The notes below the pieces were generated by a model, which was given only the letters and a program-made list of their open reading frames with translations, was not told the DNA's origin and did not search any database. DNA of 64,000 bases from Petralouisia muris (lineage in GTDB: Bacteria > Bacillota > Clostridia > Lachnospirales > Lachnospiraceae). A program made the position numbers and the translations under genes. Shown one piece after another: positions 53,205-62,899 of this stretch. The stretch's first letter is position 1, and every line of letters starts with the position of its first letter. The stretch is taken from assembly GCF_004793545.1 (NCBI RefSeq), contig NZ_SRYA01000001.1, positions 1 to 64,000 of the forward strand, given 5' to 3'.

Positions 53205-54656
53205 CTACACGTGAATCTCAGCCGTCACGCCCAACATTTCTTTCCGCTCCTCCAGCATGGGCCGTACCGCCTGTTCCAGGAACTTCTCTACCTGTAAGGG
53301 CGCCCGTCCCACATACTTGGAAGGCTCCATCGAACATTTTAGCTCTTCCAATGTTAAGTTAAAAGCCGGATCTGCCGCAATCAGTTCCAGAAGGTTGTTA
53401 TCCTTCCCTTCCTCTTTGACATTTCTTCCTGCTTCCATGGAAAGCTGACGGATCTTTTCATGCATTTCCTGACGGTTGCCGCCGTTTTTCACAGCATCCA
53501 TCATAATGTTTTCCGTTGCCATAAAGGGCAGCTCCGCCATCATATGTTTGCGGATCACTTTCTCATATACCACAAGACCGTCCACCACATTCAGGCACAA
53601 ATCCAGAATGCCGTCAACGGCAAGAAATCCCTCCGGCACCGACAAACGCTTGTTGGCCGAATCATCCAGCGTCCGCTCAAACCACTGGGTTGCAGAGGTA
53701 ATGGCCGGATTCAATGCGTCCACCATCACATAGCGGGCCAGAGACGCAATCCGCTCACTGCGCATGGGGTTGCGCTTATAGGCCATGGCTGAGGAGCCAA
53801 TCTGATTTTTCTCAAAAGGCTCTTCCACTTCTTTTAAATGCTGCAAAAGCCGGATGTCATTGGACATTTTATGGGCGCTGGCTGCAATTCCTGCCAGAAT
53901 ATTCAAGACTCTTGTGTCCACTTTTCTGGAATAAGTCTGCCCCGACACTGCATAACATTCTTTAAATCCCATTTTTTCGGCAATCATGGGATCAATTTTG
54001 TCAATAGTTTCCTGATCTCCTGCAAACAACTCCTGAAAGCTTGCCTGAGTGCCTGTGGTTCCTTTGGAGCCTAAAAGCTTCAGGCTTCCCATCACATACT
54101 CCAAATCCTCCAGATCCATCAGAAATTCCTGCAGCCATAAGGTTGCGCGTTTTCCTACGGTAGTGGGCTGGGCCGGCTGGAAATGTGTAAATGCCAGGGT
54201 AGGCAGCTCCTTGTAAGTATCTGCAAATTTTGCCAGCTCGGCAATGACATTTACCAGTTTTTTCTGTACCAGCTTCAGGGCTTTATCCATGACAATGATA
54301 TCGGTATTATCCCCCACATAGCAGGAGGTTGCGCCTAAATGGATAATCCCGGCTGCTTTGGGGCACTGCTGGCCGTATGCGTATACATGGCTCATTACAT
54401 CATGCCTTACCAGCTTTTCCCGTTCTCTTGCCACCTCATAATTGATGTCCTCTGCGTGGGCTTTCAGTTCCTCGATCTGTTCCTGCGTAATGACAGGCTT
54501 GCCATTCTCGCTTAATCCCAGTTCCATCTCTGTTTCCGCAAGGGCAATCCATAATTTTCTCCAGGTACGGAATTTCATATCCGGGGAAAAAATATACTGC
54601 ATCTCCTTGCTTGCATATCTCTCTGACAATGGGCTGTTGTATCTGTCTGTCGCCAT
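53205..54656 (-). CDS. purB: Adenylosuccinate lyase
   Basis: Enzyme of 483 residues of the fumarase/aspartase superfamily, cleaving SAICAR and adenylosuccinate in purine synthesis. N-terminus YNSPLSERYASKEMQYIFS; active-site His in HLGATSCYVGDN; TLAFTHFQPAQPTTVGKR; superfamily signature IGSSAMAYKRNPMRSERI; C-terminal RAPLQVEKFLE. Longer than the ~430-residue Bacillus type and closer to the Clostridia/eukaryote-like form. It is the third of purC-purF-purB on the minus strand; BREX begins immediately downstream. Confidence 0.97.
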   Translation of the reverse strand: MATDRYNSPLSERYASKEMQYIFSPDMKFRTWRKLWIALAETEMELGLSENGKPVITQEQIEELKAHAEDINYEVAREREKLVRHDVMSHVYAYGQQCPKAAGIIHLGATSCYVGDNTDIIVMDKALKLVQKKLVNVIAELAKFADTYKELPTLAFTHFQPAQPTTVGKRATLWLQEFLMDLEDLEYVMGSLKLLGSKGTTGTQASFQELFAGDQETIDKIDPMIAEKMGFKECYAVSGQTYSRKVDTRVLNILAGIAASAHKMSNDIRLLQHLKEVEEPFEKNQIGSSAMAYKRNPMRSERIASLARYVMVDALNPAITSATQWFERTLDDSANKRLSVPEGFLAVDGILDLCLNVVDGLVVYEKVIRKHMMAELPFMATENIMMDAVKNGGNRQEMHEKIRQLSMEAGRNVKEEGKDNNLLELIAADPAFNLTLEELKCSMEPSKYVGRAPLQVEKFLEQAVRPMLEERKEMLGVTAEIHV

Positions 54657-54782
54657 TGATGTTCTCCTTCCTTAATGGTTATATTTAAGAGTATACGGAT
54701 TTATTACTCCGGCGGTTAAATAGAAATCTGCCGGCAAATCCTTTATTTGGCTCATAGATATAAACCTGCCGAAAAAGCATTT

Positions 54783-56225
54783 CTATCTCTCAAAATCTCC
54801 GCGAATATCCTCTGCCGGCGGTTCCATGGGGTATTTCCCGGTGAAACACCCCTTACAAATAGGCAGTCCCTCAGACATTTCGCTAAGCCGGTCAATCTTT
54901 AAATACCCCAGGGTATCAGCTCCGATCACCTGACGGATCTCTTCTACGGTACGGCTGCAGGCAATTAACTGCTTCTGCTCTGGAATATCCGTTCCGAAAT
55001 AACAGGGCCACAGAAAAGGCGGAGAAGAAATGCGCACATGCACTTCAGCGGCCCCGGATTCCCGAAGCATTCTCACAATCCGGCCGGAAGTGGTTCCCCG
55101 TACAATGGAATCGTCTATCATAATCACCCGTTTTCCTCGGACCGCATCTGACAGCACATTCAGTTTTATCCGCACACTGGATTCCCGGCTGCTCTGCTTC
55201 GGCTTGATAAAGGTACGGCCGACATAACCGTTTTTGACAAATGCATTGCCATAAGGAATACCGGATTCCATGGCATATCCCAAAGCCGCCGCATTACCGG
55301 ATTCCGGCACGCCCACCACAAGATCCGCCTCCACCGGAGAATCTATGGCAAGAAACCGGCCGGCCCGGATTCTTGCGGCGTATACGCTTACTCCGTCAAT
55401 TCGGCTGTCGGGCCTTGCAAAATAAATATATTCAAAAATGCATCTTGCCTCCTGCTCCCGCGGCAGGCACAGGCTGGTATCCGACTTCATTCCTTCCGGC
55501 GTAATTGTCACCACTTCGCCTGGAAGGACGTCCCGTACAAATTCCGCCCCGATGGTCTCCAGGGCACAGGTCTCAGAAGCAAGGATATAAGCATTCTCCC
55601 GTTTTCCAATGCAAAGGGGCTTAAATCCAAAGGGATCTCTGGCCCCAATTAATTTCCGGGGACTCATCACCACCAGGGAAAATGCTCCTTTCAGCTTCTT
55701 TGCCGCCCGGCACACTGCATCCTCCACCGTATGGGTATTCAGCCGCTCTCTGGCAATATGATAGGCAATCACTTCAGAATCAATGGTGGTCTGGAAAATC
55801 GCTCCGGTATACGCCAAATCCTCCCGCAGCTCATTGGCGTTGATTAAATTACCGTTGTGGGCAAGCCCCAAAGTTCCCTTGACATAATTCAAAACCAGGG
55901 GCTGGGCGTTTTCCCGGGTAGAAGCCCCTGCCGTAGAATAACGCACATGTCCCACGCCGATGTCTCCTTTCATGCCCTCGAAAGATTCCTGGGTAAAAAC
56001 CTCGTTAACCAGGCCCATGCCTTTCTGGGAAATCACTTTGCCTTTCGGCCCTTTGGTGTCGCTGACTGCAATTCCGCAGCTTTCCTGCCCCCTGTGCTGT
56101 AAGGCAAACAACCCGTAATAAATGGTGGACGCCACATCATTTCCGTCAAAATCATAGATGCCGAAAACGCCGCATTCCTCATGCAGCCTGTCGGAATCCA
56201 TACTTAATGCCATTTTACTATCCAT
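54783..56225 (-). CDS. purF: Amidophosphoribosyltransferase
   Basis: Enzyme of 480 residues for the first committed step of purine synthesis, PRPP plus glutamine to phosphoribosylamine. A propeptide (MDSKMALSMDSDRLHEE) precedes the nucleophilic Cys18 of CGVFGIYD, freed by autoprocessing. Ntn glutaminase motifs: LQHRGQESCGIAVSD, GHVRYSTAG, LAHNGNL. The PRPP-binding loop is VIMIDDSIVRGTTSGRIV. Four cysteines of the Fe-S type form are suggested by CIF, CYF, CSR and CKGCF. ATG at 56225 chosen for GGAG 7 bases upstream; a longer frame exists but overlaps purC. Confidence 0.96.
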   Translation of the reverse strand: MDSKMALSMDSDRLHEECGVFGIYDFDGNDVASTIYYGLFALQHRGQESCGIAVSDTKGPKGKVISQKGMGLVNEVFTQESFEGMKGDIGVGHVRYSTAGASTRENAQPLVLNYVKGTLGLAHNGNLINANELREDLAYTGAIFQTTIDSEVIAYHIARERLNTHTVEDAVCRAAKKLKGAFSLVVMSPRKLIGARDPFGFKPLCIGKRENAYILASETCALETIGAEFVRDVLPGEVVTITPEGMKSDTSLCLPREQEARCIFEYIYFARPDSRIDGVSVYAARIRAGRFLAIDSPVEADLVVGVPESGNAAALGYAMESGIPYGNAFVKNGYVGRTFIKPKQSSRESSVRIKLNVLSDAVRGKRVIMIDDSIVRGTTSGRIVRMLRESGAAEVHVRISSPPFLWPCYFGTDIPEQKQLIACSRTVEEIRQVIGADTLGYLKIDRLSEMSEGLPICKGCFTGKYPMEPPAEDIRGDFER

Positions 56226-56265
56226 ACTTGTTCTCCAGTCATTGTATGCAACGAGAACGACTCTC

Positions 56266-57144
56266 TCAAGCAAATTTCTCCCCAGTCAAAAGTTCATATG
56301 CTTCTTTGTATTTATCCACAGTCTTTGCAACCACTTCCTCCGGCAGCAGATACTCACTGTCGGGATTTTGTTTCAGCCAGTCTCTGACAAACTGTTTGTC
56401 AAAGGAAGGCTGTGATTTTCCAGACTCATATCCTTCCAGAGGCCAGAACCTGGAGCTGTCCGGCGTCAGCATTTCGTCGCCCAGAACCACAGTCCCATTT
56501 TCATCCAGTCCAAATTCAAATTTGGTGTCTGCAATGATAATTCCTTTGCTTAATGCATATTCTGCACATTTTTTATATAAATTGATGGTGCATTCCTGAA
56601 TCTGTTTTGCATACTCCGCACCTTTGCCCGGATGCAGCTTCTCTAAAATCTCGGCACTTTCCTCAAAGGTGATATGTTCGTCATGAAGCCCCAGCTCTGC
56701 CTTGGTAGTAGGGGTATAAATAGGCTCCGGCAGCTTGTCCGATTCCTTCAGCCCTTCAGGCAGGCGGATTCCACAGACGGTTCCGTCTTTCTGATAGCTT
56801 TCCCAGCCGCTTCCGGTAATATAGCCCCGGACAATGCACTCCACTGGAAGCATATCCAGCTTCTTACACTTCATGCTGTTTCCGTCAAAATTCTCATTAC
56901 GGAAAAATTCTGGCATATCTGCCACATTGGTGGAAAGCATATGATTTGGCACGATATCCTTTGTAAAATCAAACCAAAATTTAGACATCTGCGTTAAGAT
57001 TGCGCCTTTCTGGGTAATTTTATTTTTTAAAATTACGTCAAAAGCTGAGATCCTGTCTGTCGCCACAATAATAAGGTTGTCTCCATTGTCATAGACTTCA
57101 CGTACTTTTCCTTCTTTTACTGGTTTAAATTCCTGAATACTCAT
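56266..57144 (-). CDS. purC: Phosphoribosylaminoimidazole-succinocarboxamide synthase
   Basis: SAICAR synthase of 292 residues joining CAIR and aspartate with ATP. Motifs: KPVKEGKVREVYDNGDNLIIVATDRISAFDV at the N-terminus (residues about 5-36), PNHMLSTNVADMP, PVECIVRGYITGSGWESYQ, IIADTKFEFGLDENG and DEMLTPDSSRFWP. ATG at 57144 chosen for GGAGG five bases upstream. First gene of purC-purF-purB, 40 bases ahead of purF. A strong promoter lies upstream; I saw no purine riboswitch in the ~130-base leader, which is long enough to hold other regulation. Confidence 0.97.
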   Translation of the reverse strand: MSIQEFKPVKEGKVREVYDNGDNLIIVATDRISAFDVILKNKITQKGAILTQMSKFWFDFTKDIVPNHMLSTNVADMPEFFRNENFDGNSMKCKKLDMLPVECIVRGYITGSGWESYQKDGTVCGIRLPEGLKESDKLPEPIYTPTTKAELGLHDEHITFEESAEILEKLHPGKGAEYAKQIQECTINLYKKCAEYALSKGIIIADTKFEFGLDENGTVVLGDEMLTPDSSRFWPLEGYESGKSQPSFDKQFVRDWLKQNPDSEYLLPEEVVAKTVDKYKEAYELLTGEKFA

Positions 57145-57271
57145 CGTTTCCTCCATTCTTCGGAACAGCCCTGGCATACTCTGGGAATCTGAAAACCTCG
57201 CATTGAGCTGATTTCCTGTGAGAAACTTCGGGACTGTCCGTCTTCTGGTATCCTGCTCATGTATCGGATTT

Positions 57272-57301
57272 ATTATAATACAGGGGGTTTTGATTCGTCA
57301 A
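57272..57301 (-). promoter_or_regulatory. Promoter of purC-purF-purB
   Basis: Minus-strand TTGACG (57301-57296), 18-base spacer, TATAAT (57277-57272), about 128 bases before the purC ATG. Confidence 0.85.
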
Positions 57302-57326
57302 TGGATATTTTTCCACGAAAAAACTT

Positions 57327-57377
57327 CGAAAAAAACGGCAGAAACAGGTTCTTTCGCTCAAATCTGTCTCTGCCGTT
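57327..57377 (-). terminator. Strong terminator upstream of purC
   Basis: Minus-strand AACGGCAGAGACAG/CTGTTTCTGCCGTT (57377-57364, 57347-57334), 13 of 14 paired, followed by TTTTTTCG. It ends transcription from the decayed glycosylation locus; the plus-strand reading also ends in TTTTA. Confidence 0.9.
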
Positions 57378-57402
57378 TTATCAGTTTTGATAAGCTTATA
57401 CG

Positions 57403-57510
57403 TCACAAAATTACTTTTTGATACAAAGCAAAGTCTCTTATCTTACGTCTTACATCTTCCGGATCGATATTATAGGTAATGGGGGCGATATCTGCAAATG
57501 CCGGCTTGCC
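57403..57510 (-). pseudogene. C-terminal scrap of an unidentified gene
   Basis: In a frame different from the preceding fragment the minus strand reads FADIAPITYNIDPEDVRRKI then RDFALYQKVIL and a stop at 57403. It looks like a genuine conserved C-terminus, but I cannot name the family. It joins the pseI-like fragment near 57510, presumably through a deletion. Confidence 0.4.
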
Positions 57511-57993
57511 TCCTGCTTCTGGTTCAAATCATAGGTCGCAGTTCCTAAGGCTTTCTCTATCCTTCGGATTTGGCAGACCATTGCAGCAAATTCATCCTTT
57601 TCCATGGAAAAAGCAGCATCCACTCCTCCATCTTCCCGTTTTAGCTGTAACGTCAACGGGAGACGAAAAACAATCCAGACCTTTTTCATTGGCGTATTGG
57701 ATGAGCCCTTCCTGCCATTCCCATGGGGTGTAGGCTTTCTGGTATAGCTGGTACAGATTCATCCCTTCCCACAAGCCATGGGCCTGAAACTCCTTGGCGC
57801 CGCAGTCAATGGTTATGGTATCCGCCCGATAGGTCTGGATTTTCACTGCATCCGCTCCAGCCTCTGCCGCTGCGTCAATAATCGCACACGCCCGTTCATA
57901 ATCCATGTTATGGTTTGCAGACAGTTCCGCTACAATATAGACGCTGCTGTTTTCTGAAATAATATGGTTTCCCAACTGTATTTCTCTGTTCAA
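57450..57993 (-). pseudogene. pseI: Pseudaminic/neuraminic acid synthase (PseI/NeuB), internal deletion
   Basis: Starts at a TTG (57993) with GGAGGG upstream: NREIQLGNHIISENSSVYIVAELSANHN (first motif of the NeuB family) through DAVKIQTYRADTITIDCGAKEF to GLDCFSSPVDVTA. There the frame breaks near 57645 and resumes in another frame at REDGGVDAAFSMEKDEFAAM and IEKALGTATYDLNQKQEASR, a region some 100 residues further along intact enzymes. The C-terminal SAF domain is absent. The middle TIM-barrel part is therefore lost. Family assignment between PseI and NeuB rests on locus context. Confidence 0.75.
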
Positions 57994-58364
57994 TCCTGAT
58001 TCCCTCCAACTTCTTGCCTGCTGCACATCATTTCATATTTCAGTTCCGCCAGCTTCTTTGCTGTCACAAAGGGAGCTTTGGGATAAATACAGACCATGTA
58101 ATCAAATGTTTTGCCCTGCTCCCCGTAATTTTCAAGAACTTCCAGCAATACTTCCGCTGTTGTGGCGTAATCTCCCGACGCATCCTGGCTTCTCATAAAA
58201 GGAACTGCCGCTCCATACCTCCTTGCCGCCTTTGCAATTTCTTCACTGTCTGTAGAAACCATGGCTTCTTCCAAAAGCCCTGTCCCAAGAGCCGCTTCAA
58301 TGGAATATGCCAAGATAGGCTTTCCGCAGAAATTGCATGTTATCGCTGCCTGATCCTCAAACAC
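57990..58364 (-). pseudogene. pseF: CMP-sugar cytidylyltransferase (PseF-like), truncated at both ends
   Basis: About 110 residues match the central part of acylneuraminate cytidylyltransferases: FCGKPILAYSIEAALGTGLL, AMVSTDSEEIAKAARRYGA, FMRSQDASGDYATTAEVLLE, DYMVCIYPKAPFVTAKKLAE. The N-terminal nucleotide-binding start (usually IPARGGSKRIP) is replaced by FEDQAAITC, and the second half of the enzyme is gone after KKLAEL. The reading frame of what remains is clean. It overlaps the next fragment. Confidence 0.75.
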
Positions 58365-58365
58365 A

Positions 58366-58708
58366 TTACTCTTTTTCCATCAAAAACCATGTAATGTCGT
58401 CCATGGGAAAATTGGAATCCAAATGATAGCGAAAACCATAAGATAAAAGCTTCACATCCTGGTATTTAATCAGGACAACATCATACGGCACTGCAGGTTC
58501 ATATTCCAAAATAGAAGTCTCATGAACCTTTACCGGGATTTCGAAAAAAGAATCCTTTCGTAAGATTTCCGCCGCTTTATGGTTGATCTCAACCGCTTCC
58601 AAAGAAGCCTTAGGTAGCAGCCACAATCTGTTGATTCTGGTTTCTTTCTATGTAAGCGTCCCCAAACTGCCCGCTCCAAAATTCTTCCTGTTCTGTCCTG
58701 TATGCCAT
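58366..58708 (-). pseudogene. Pseudaminic-acid-locus methyltransferase, two internal deletions
   Basis: From ATG 58708: MAYRTEQEEFWSGQFGDAYI and ERNQ, the N-terminus usual for the methylase of pseudaminic acid loci, then a shift near 58615. The next frame gives ASLEAVEINHKAAEILRKDS, HETSILEYEPAVPYDVVLIK, jumping directly to YQDVKLLSYGFRYHLDSNFP and MDDITWFLMEK, the family C-terminus. The first SAM-binding loop and a central segment are missing. Ribosome-site-like AGAGAGGAACAGG precedes the ATG. Confidence 0.65.
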
Positions 58709-58778
58709 ATCCTGTTCCTCTCTTTTCTAAAAATGATTATGAATTCTCTTGAAAGAGCACTCCATAGACTGCCTGTTT

Positions 58779-59713
<935 letters not shown>

Positions 59714-59717
<4 letters not shown>

Positions 59718-59896
59718 GCTATAGCCTCATCATCTTCTCTATAAATATCCACAAGCTCCCGGAGTCCATAATCCAACGTATCCAACATCAAAACGGTATC
59801 CTCCTGTTCCGCTGCCTCTATATAATCTTCCAACGTTTGTATAACATAACCGCACAATACTCGTATTTTTCTCCTATAAAAATATAAAAAAGGCAA
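59714..59896 (-). pseudogene. Short helical fragment upstream of the Maf stub
   Basis: About 45 meaningful residues, CGYVIQTLEDYIEAAEQEDT and VLMLDTLDYGLRELVDIY, acidic and helical. Similar short proteins with a DxLDYGL-type ending precede maf genes in flagellar loci, as I recall. The N-terminus runs into a terminator (59882-59929), so the true start is missing or is the TTG at 59857. Confidence 0.4.
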
Positions 59897-59929
59897 TTAT
59901 GCTGATTCTCGTTGTTCCGCATAACCGCC
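59882..59929 (-). terminator. Terminator after the DUF4143-like remnant
   Basis: Minus-strand GGCGGTTATGC/GCATAATTGCC (59929-59919, 59902-59892), followed by TTTTTTATA. Two G-T pairs. Confidence 0.75.
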
Positions 59930-60000
59930 TGACTGATTCACTTTTTGTTCTTTGCAAGGACACTCTCTTTCGCATGGACAAAAGCCTCTGTCCGCCTGGT

Positions 60001-60335
60001 CTACAACTCCAGGCTGTTTTCTTTCAAAAGAAAATCATAAATACTCATTGTGGTAATTCCAACTTCATCTCTTGTGACATTGACAACATCTTTCACAAGA
60101 ATAATCTTCTAAAAAAAGTCATTTACACTGGCAAGGGGCACTTTCTCCTGAAGTCTTTTTTCCTCCGTGGCATGCTGAACGCAGATTGTATATAATAACG
60201 CCTGCTGCCAAGATTGGCAATAAAATCTATTTCCATCTGCTTCTTTTCTTCTTTGCTAGATATTTGTCCCGTTTTAAATCCATGCGGCACCTCCGTTGAA
60301 TATGCAGGGTAAACCTGCCCTCTTTTTTCAACCAA
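60001..60335 (-). pseudogene. C-terminal remnant of a DUF4143-type AAA ATPase
   Basis: Frames on the minus strand give EKKQMEIDFIANLGSRRYYI and QSAFSMP, then after a shift near 60130 KIILVKDVVNVTRDEVGITT and MSIYDFLLKENSLEL with stop at 60001. This is the conserved end of AAA ATPases with a DUF4143 domain (K-x-x-E-x-DF; RYYIQSA; M-x-DFLL). The ATPase domain is absent. Such genes are often duplicated and lost in Lachnospiraceae. 60336-60537 holds no gene I recognise, only the PilZ gene leader. Confidence 0.65.
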
Positions 60336-60537
60336 TATTATACCATACCTTTTTAATCTGTAAATGGATTGTAAACCTTTGGAGTAATTCTACTATTTTT
60401 CAATAAATAACTATTTACTCCAAATTCCGAAAAACCTCTTGCCATATTTTCTTCTCCGTGATAGACTAGTACCAAAATACCAGAGTTCTTTTGAAAATGC
60501 TCTGGTTACAAATTTTACAAAGGAGGTTAAATCAACC

Positions 60538-60879
60538 ATGCTGGAAAAACGCAGAAGCCAACGAATTCCCAGTGATGTTCAACTTCACATTTGTGATCTG
60601 TACAGACAGGATGTCTCCGGCATCCATCATTTGGAAGTCTCCCTTGTGCTGATTCATATTTCTGAGCATGGCGTTGGATTCATTTCAGAGAGTATCCTTC
60701 CACCCCAATACCAATTCCACGCCTGCCTTACTCTTGGGACAATACCAGGATTTTTGGTTACATTGAAGATTGTCCACTGTTCCGCAGTGGAACATAACCG
60801 ATATGCATATGTATGTGAATTTATTGAATTGGAAGATTCTTTCCGTACTTCGATTCGGAAGTATATCAAAACCTTATAA
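60538..60879 (+). CDS. PilZ-domain protein
   Basis: Protein of 113 residues consisting of a PilZ domain, a c-di-GMP receptor module. The ligand-binding pattern is recognisable: RRSQR near the N-terminus (for RxxxR) and HISEHGVGF for the (D/N)xSxxG motif, though the first position is His, which may weaken binding. Beta strands follow (YQFHACLTLGTIPGFLVTLKI, CSAVEHNRYAYVCEFIEL). ATG at 60538 with AAAGGAGG 9-10 bases upstream; an open frame extends further 5' without a start signal. It is the only plus-strand gene in the region. PilZ proteins often control motility or polysaccharide; near a lost flagellin locus this is suggestive only. Confidence 0.82.
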   Translation: MLEKRRSQRIPSDVQLHICDLYRQDVSGIHHLEVSLVLIHISEHGVGFISESILPPQYQFHACLTLGTIPGFLVTLKIVHCSAVEHNRYAYVCEFIELEDSFRTSIRKYIKTL

Positions 60880-60881
60880 TG

Positions 60882-60949
60882 AAAAGGCTATCACCGCACG
60901 GAAGCGTCCGCCGGAGACGGACTGCTCCTGTTCTCTGTGATAGCCTTTT
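60882..60949. terminator. Bidirectional terminator between PilZ gene and gpmI
   Basis: Perfect 13-bp stem AAAAGGCTATCAC/GTGATAGCCTTTT (60882-60894, 60937-60949) with an inner CGTC/GACG hairpin. It serves the convergent PilZ (+) and gpmI (-) genes. Confidence 0.88.
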
Positions 60950-60994
60950 ACTTTACAGAATATTTTCTTCTCGCAGAACTCTCTGCACCCGTTC

Positions 60995-62536
60995 TTACCG
61001 CTTTACCAACAGGGATTTTCCTGTCATTTCTTCTGGCTGTTCCATACCCATAATTTCGATCAAGGTTGGAGCAATATCTGCCAGGCAGCCGCCCTCCCGC
61101 AGCGTGTAGCTGTCATCATAATTGATGAGGATAAAGGGCACTGGATTAATCGTATGGGCCGTAAAGCTTTCCCCGGTGTTATAGTCAATCAACTGCTCTG
61201 CATTTCCATGGTCTGCGCATAGGAACATTACGCCGTCCACTTCCTTCAATGCTTCCACTGCCTTGCCCACGCAGGCGTCTACTGCTTCCACTGCCTTGAT
61301 AGCTGCCGCTTCCACACCAGTATGGCCTACCATATCCGGATTTGCAAAGTTAATAATGATCACATCATATTTGTCTGACTTAATGGCTTCCACCAACTTG
61401 TCACATACTTCATAAGCGCTCATTTCCGGCTTCAGGTCATAGGTTGCCACCTTGGGGGAATTCACAAGAATCCTGTCTTCTCCTGCATTCGGTTCTTCTA
61501 CGCCGCCGTTAAAAAAGAAGGTAACATGGGCGTATTTCTCTGTTTCCGCAATCCTTGCCTGGGTCTTGCCATGGTCTGCCAAAAACTGCCCAAAAGTATT
61601 GGTCAGCTCCACTTTATGGAACGCCACAGTCTTATTGGGAATTGTCACATCATACTCCGTAAAGCAGATATAGGTCACCTGTCTCCTGGGGCCCCGGTCA
61701 AATCCGTCAAACTCATCCATGCAGAAAGTTCTGGTAATCTCTCTTGCACGATCCGGGCGGAAATTGAAGAAAATAATGCTGTCCTTATCTTCGATCGTTG
61801 CAACCGGTTTACCGTCTTTTTCCACTACTGTTGGAACTACAAATTCATCCGTCACATCTTCTGCATAAGACGCAGCCACCGCCTCCACTGCATTGGCCGC
61901 ACGTTTTCCTTCCCCGTAAGCTAGAGCTTTATAAGCAATTTCCACTCTATCCCAACGGTTGTCACGGTCCATTACATAATAACGGCCCATTACCGTTGCA
62001 ATCTGTCCCACGCCGATTTCCTGCATTTTGCTTTCCAGGGCTTCCATAAATCCTTTTCCGGAGGTTGGAGAGGTGTCACGGCCATCCAGGAAGCAATGCA
62101 CATATACTTTCTCAACGCCTTCCCGCTTTGCCATTTCCAGCAATCCGTATAAATGCGTATTATGGCTGTGTACGCCGCCGTCTGACAGCAGACCGTACAA
62201 ATGCAGGGCAGAGTCATTGTCTTTTACATTCTGCATTCCCTTAAGCAGCGCTTCATTTTTAAAGAAATCTCCATCTACGATTTCCTTGCTGATTCTGGTT
62301 AATTCCTGATACACAATTCTTCCTGCACCCATATTCAAATGGCCTACTTCGGAATTACCCATCTGTCCGTCCGGCAATCCTACCGAAAGCCCGCTGGCAT
62401 AGCCTCTGACGAAAGGATAATCTTTCATCAAGCCGTCAATGTTGGGGGTATTCGCCTCATACACTGCATTTGCCTCATGCTTTTCATTTAATCCAAATCC
62501 ATCCAAAATCATTAATACTGCTGGTTTTTTGCTCAT
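60995..62536 (-). CDS. gpmI: Phosphoglycerate mutase, cofactor-independent
   Basis: Mn2+-dependent enzyme of 513 residues in the alkaline phosphatase superfamily, interconverting 3- and 2-phosphoglycerate. Start KKPAVLMILDGFGLNE, phosphoserine Ser62 in DGQMGNSEVGHLNMGAGR, VHCFLDGRDTSPTSG, FFNFRPDRAREITR, HVTFFFNGGVEEPN, NFANPDMVGHTG and CADHGNAEQ, covering the metal ligands. ATG at 62536 chosen over one four codons earlier, which overlaps GGGAG. The leader contains a tandem hairpin repeat. Confidence 0.97.
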   Translation of the reverse strand: MSKKPAVLMILDGFGLNEKHEANAVYEANTPNIDGLMKDYPFVRGYASGLSVGLPDGQMGNSEVGHLNMGAGRIVYQELTRISKEIVDGDFFKNEALLKGMQNVKDNDSALHLYGLLSDGGVHSHNTHLYGLLEMAKREGVEKVYVHCFLDGRDTSPTSGKGFMEALESKMQEIGVGQIATVMGRYYVMDRDNRWDRVEIAYKALAYGEGKRAANAVEAVAASYAEDVTDEFVVPTVVEKDGKPVATIEDKDSIIFFNFRPDRAREITRTFCMDEFDGFDRGPRRQVTYICFTEYDVTIPNKTVAFHKVELTNTFGQFLADHGKTQARIAETEKYAHVTFFFNGGVEEPNAGEDRILVNSPKVATYDLKPEMSAYEVCDKLVEAIKSDKYDVIIINFANPDMVGHTGVEAAAIKAVEAVDACVGKAVEALKEVDGVMFLCADHGNAEQLIDYNTGESFTAHTINPVPFILINYDDSYTLREGGCLADIAPTLIEIMGMEQPEEMTGKSLLVKR

Positions 62537-62580
62537 AAGATTTTCCATCTCCCTTTCTCTCTTTAAAATGATATTTCATT

Positions 62581-62719
62581 TCAGGGCTCCTCCCGGCCTC
62601 TTTGTTTTGATATTTCTAGTTTTGCGCCGGGTCCCTCCTCAAGGCAAGGCCTTCAGGGCTCCTCCCGGGCTCTTTGTTTTGATTATTTCTAGTTTTGCGC
62701 CGGGTCCCTCCTCAAGGCA
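62581..62719 (-). repeat. Tandem hairpin repeat (two ~72-bp units) in the gpmI leader
   Basis: Units at 62581-62647 and 62653-62719, each GGGCTCCTCCCGGC, about 28 bases, GCGCCGGGTCCCTCCTCAAGGCAA. CCCGGC and GCCGGG can pair (62592-62597 with 62626-62631). The ends match the repeat at 35061-35205 while the loop differs. On the minus strand each unit displays GAGGAGGG, a ribosome-site-like run. The units lie between the promoter and gpmI, so they are transcribed. Confidence 0.88.
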
Positions 62720-62720
62720 A

Positions 62721-62750
62721 ATTATAACACAACCGGAAGGAAAAATACAA
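62721..62750 (-). promoter_or_regulatory. Promoter of gpmI
   Basis: Minus-strand TTGTAT (62750-62745), 18-base spacer, TATAAT (62726-62721). It places the tandem repeat inside a ~180-base leader. Confidence 0.75.
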
Positions 62751-62792
62751 TTAATTTCATGAATTCTCCAACATCATCCTGCTGGCACAACC

Positions 62793-62824
62793 GAAAAAAT
62801 GTGGTTACCGGCAATAAACATTCA
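62793..62824 (-). repeat. Partial duplicate of the etfA terminator arm
   Basis: GAAAAAATGTGGTTACCGGC plus AATAAACATTCA (62793-62824) is a diverged copy of the sequence at 62830-62861 that forms one terminator arm. It has no opposing arm of its own. Confidence 0.6.
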
Positions 62825-62830
62825 TAATCG

Positions 62831-62877
62831 AAAAAAATGTGGCTTCCGGCAATGAAGATTCACCGCCGGAAACCACA
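62831..62877 (-). terminator. Terminator of etfA
   Basis: Minus-strand TGTGGTTTCCGGC/GCCGGAAGCCACA (62877-62865, 62850-62838), one G-T or mismatch, followed by TTTTTTTC. Confidence 0.9.
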
Positions 62878-62899
62878 CAGAGTTTCATGACTTATCTGC

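Noticed and set aside
57178-57271. Possible purine riboswitch in the purC leader
   Set aside because: I could not find the conserved three-way-junction loop sequences; only the promoter and terminator are supported.
60439-60537. N-terminal extension of the PilZ gene
   Set aside because: No ribosome site at 60439, while AAAGGAGG correctly precedes the ATG at 60538.
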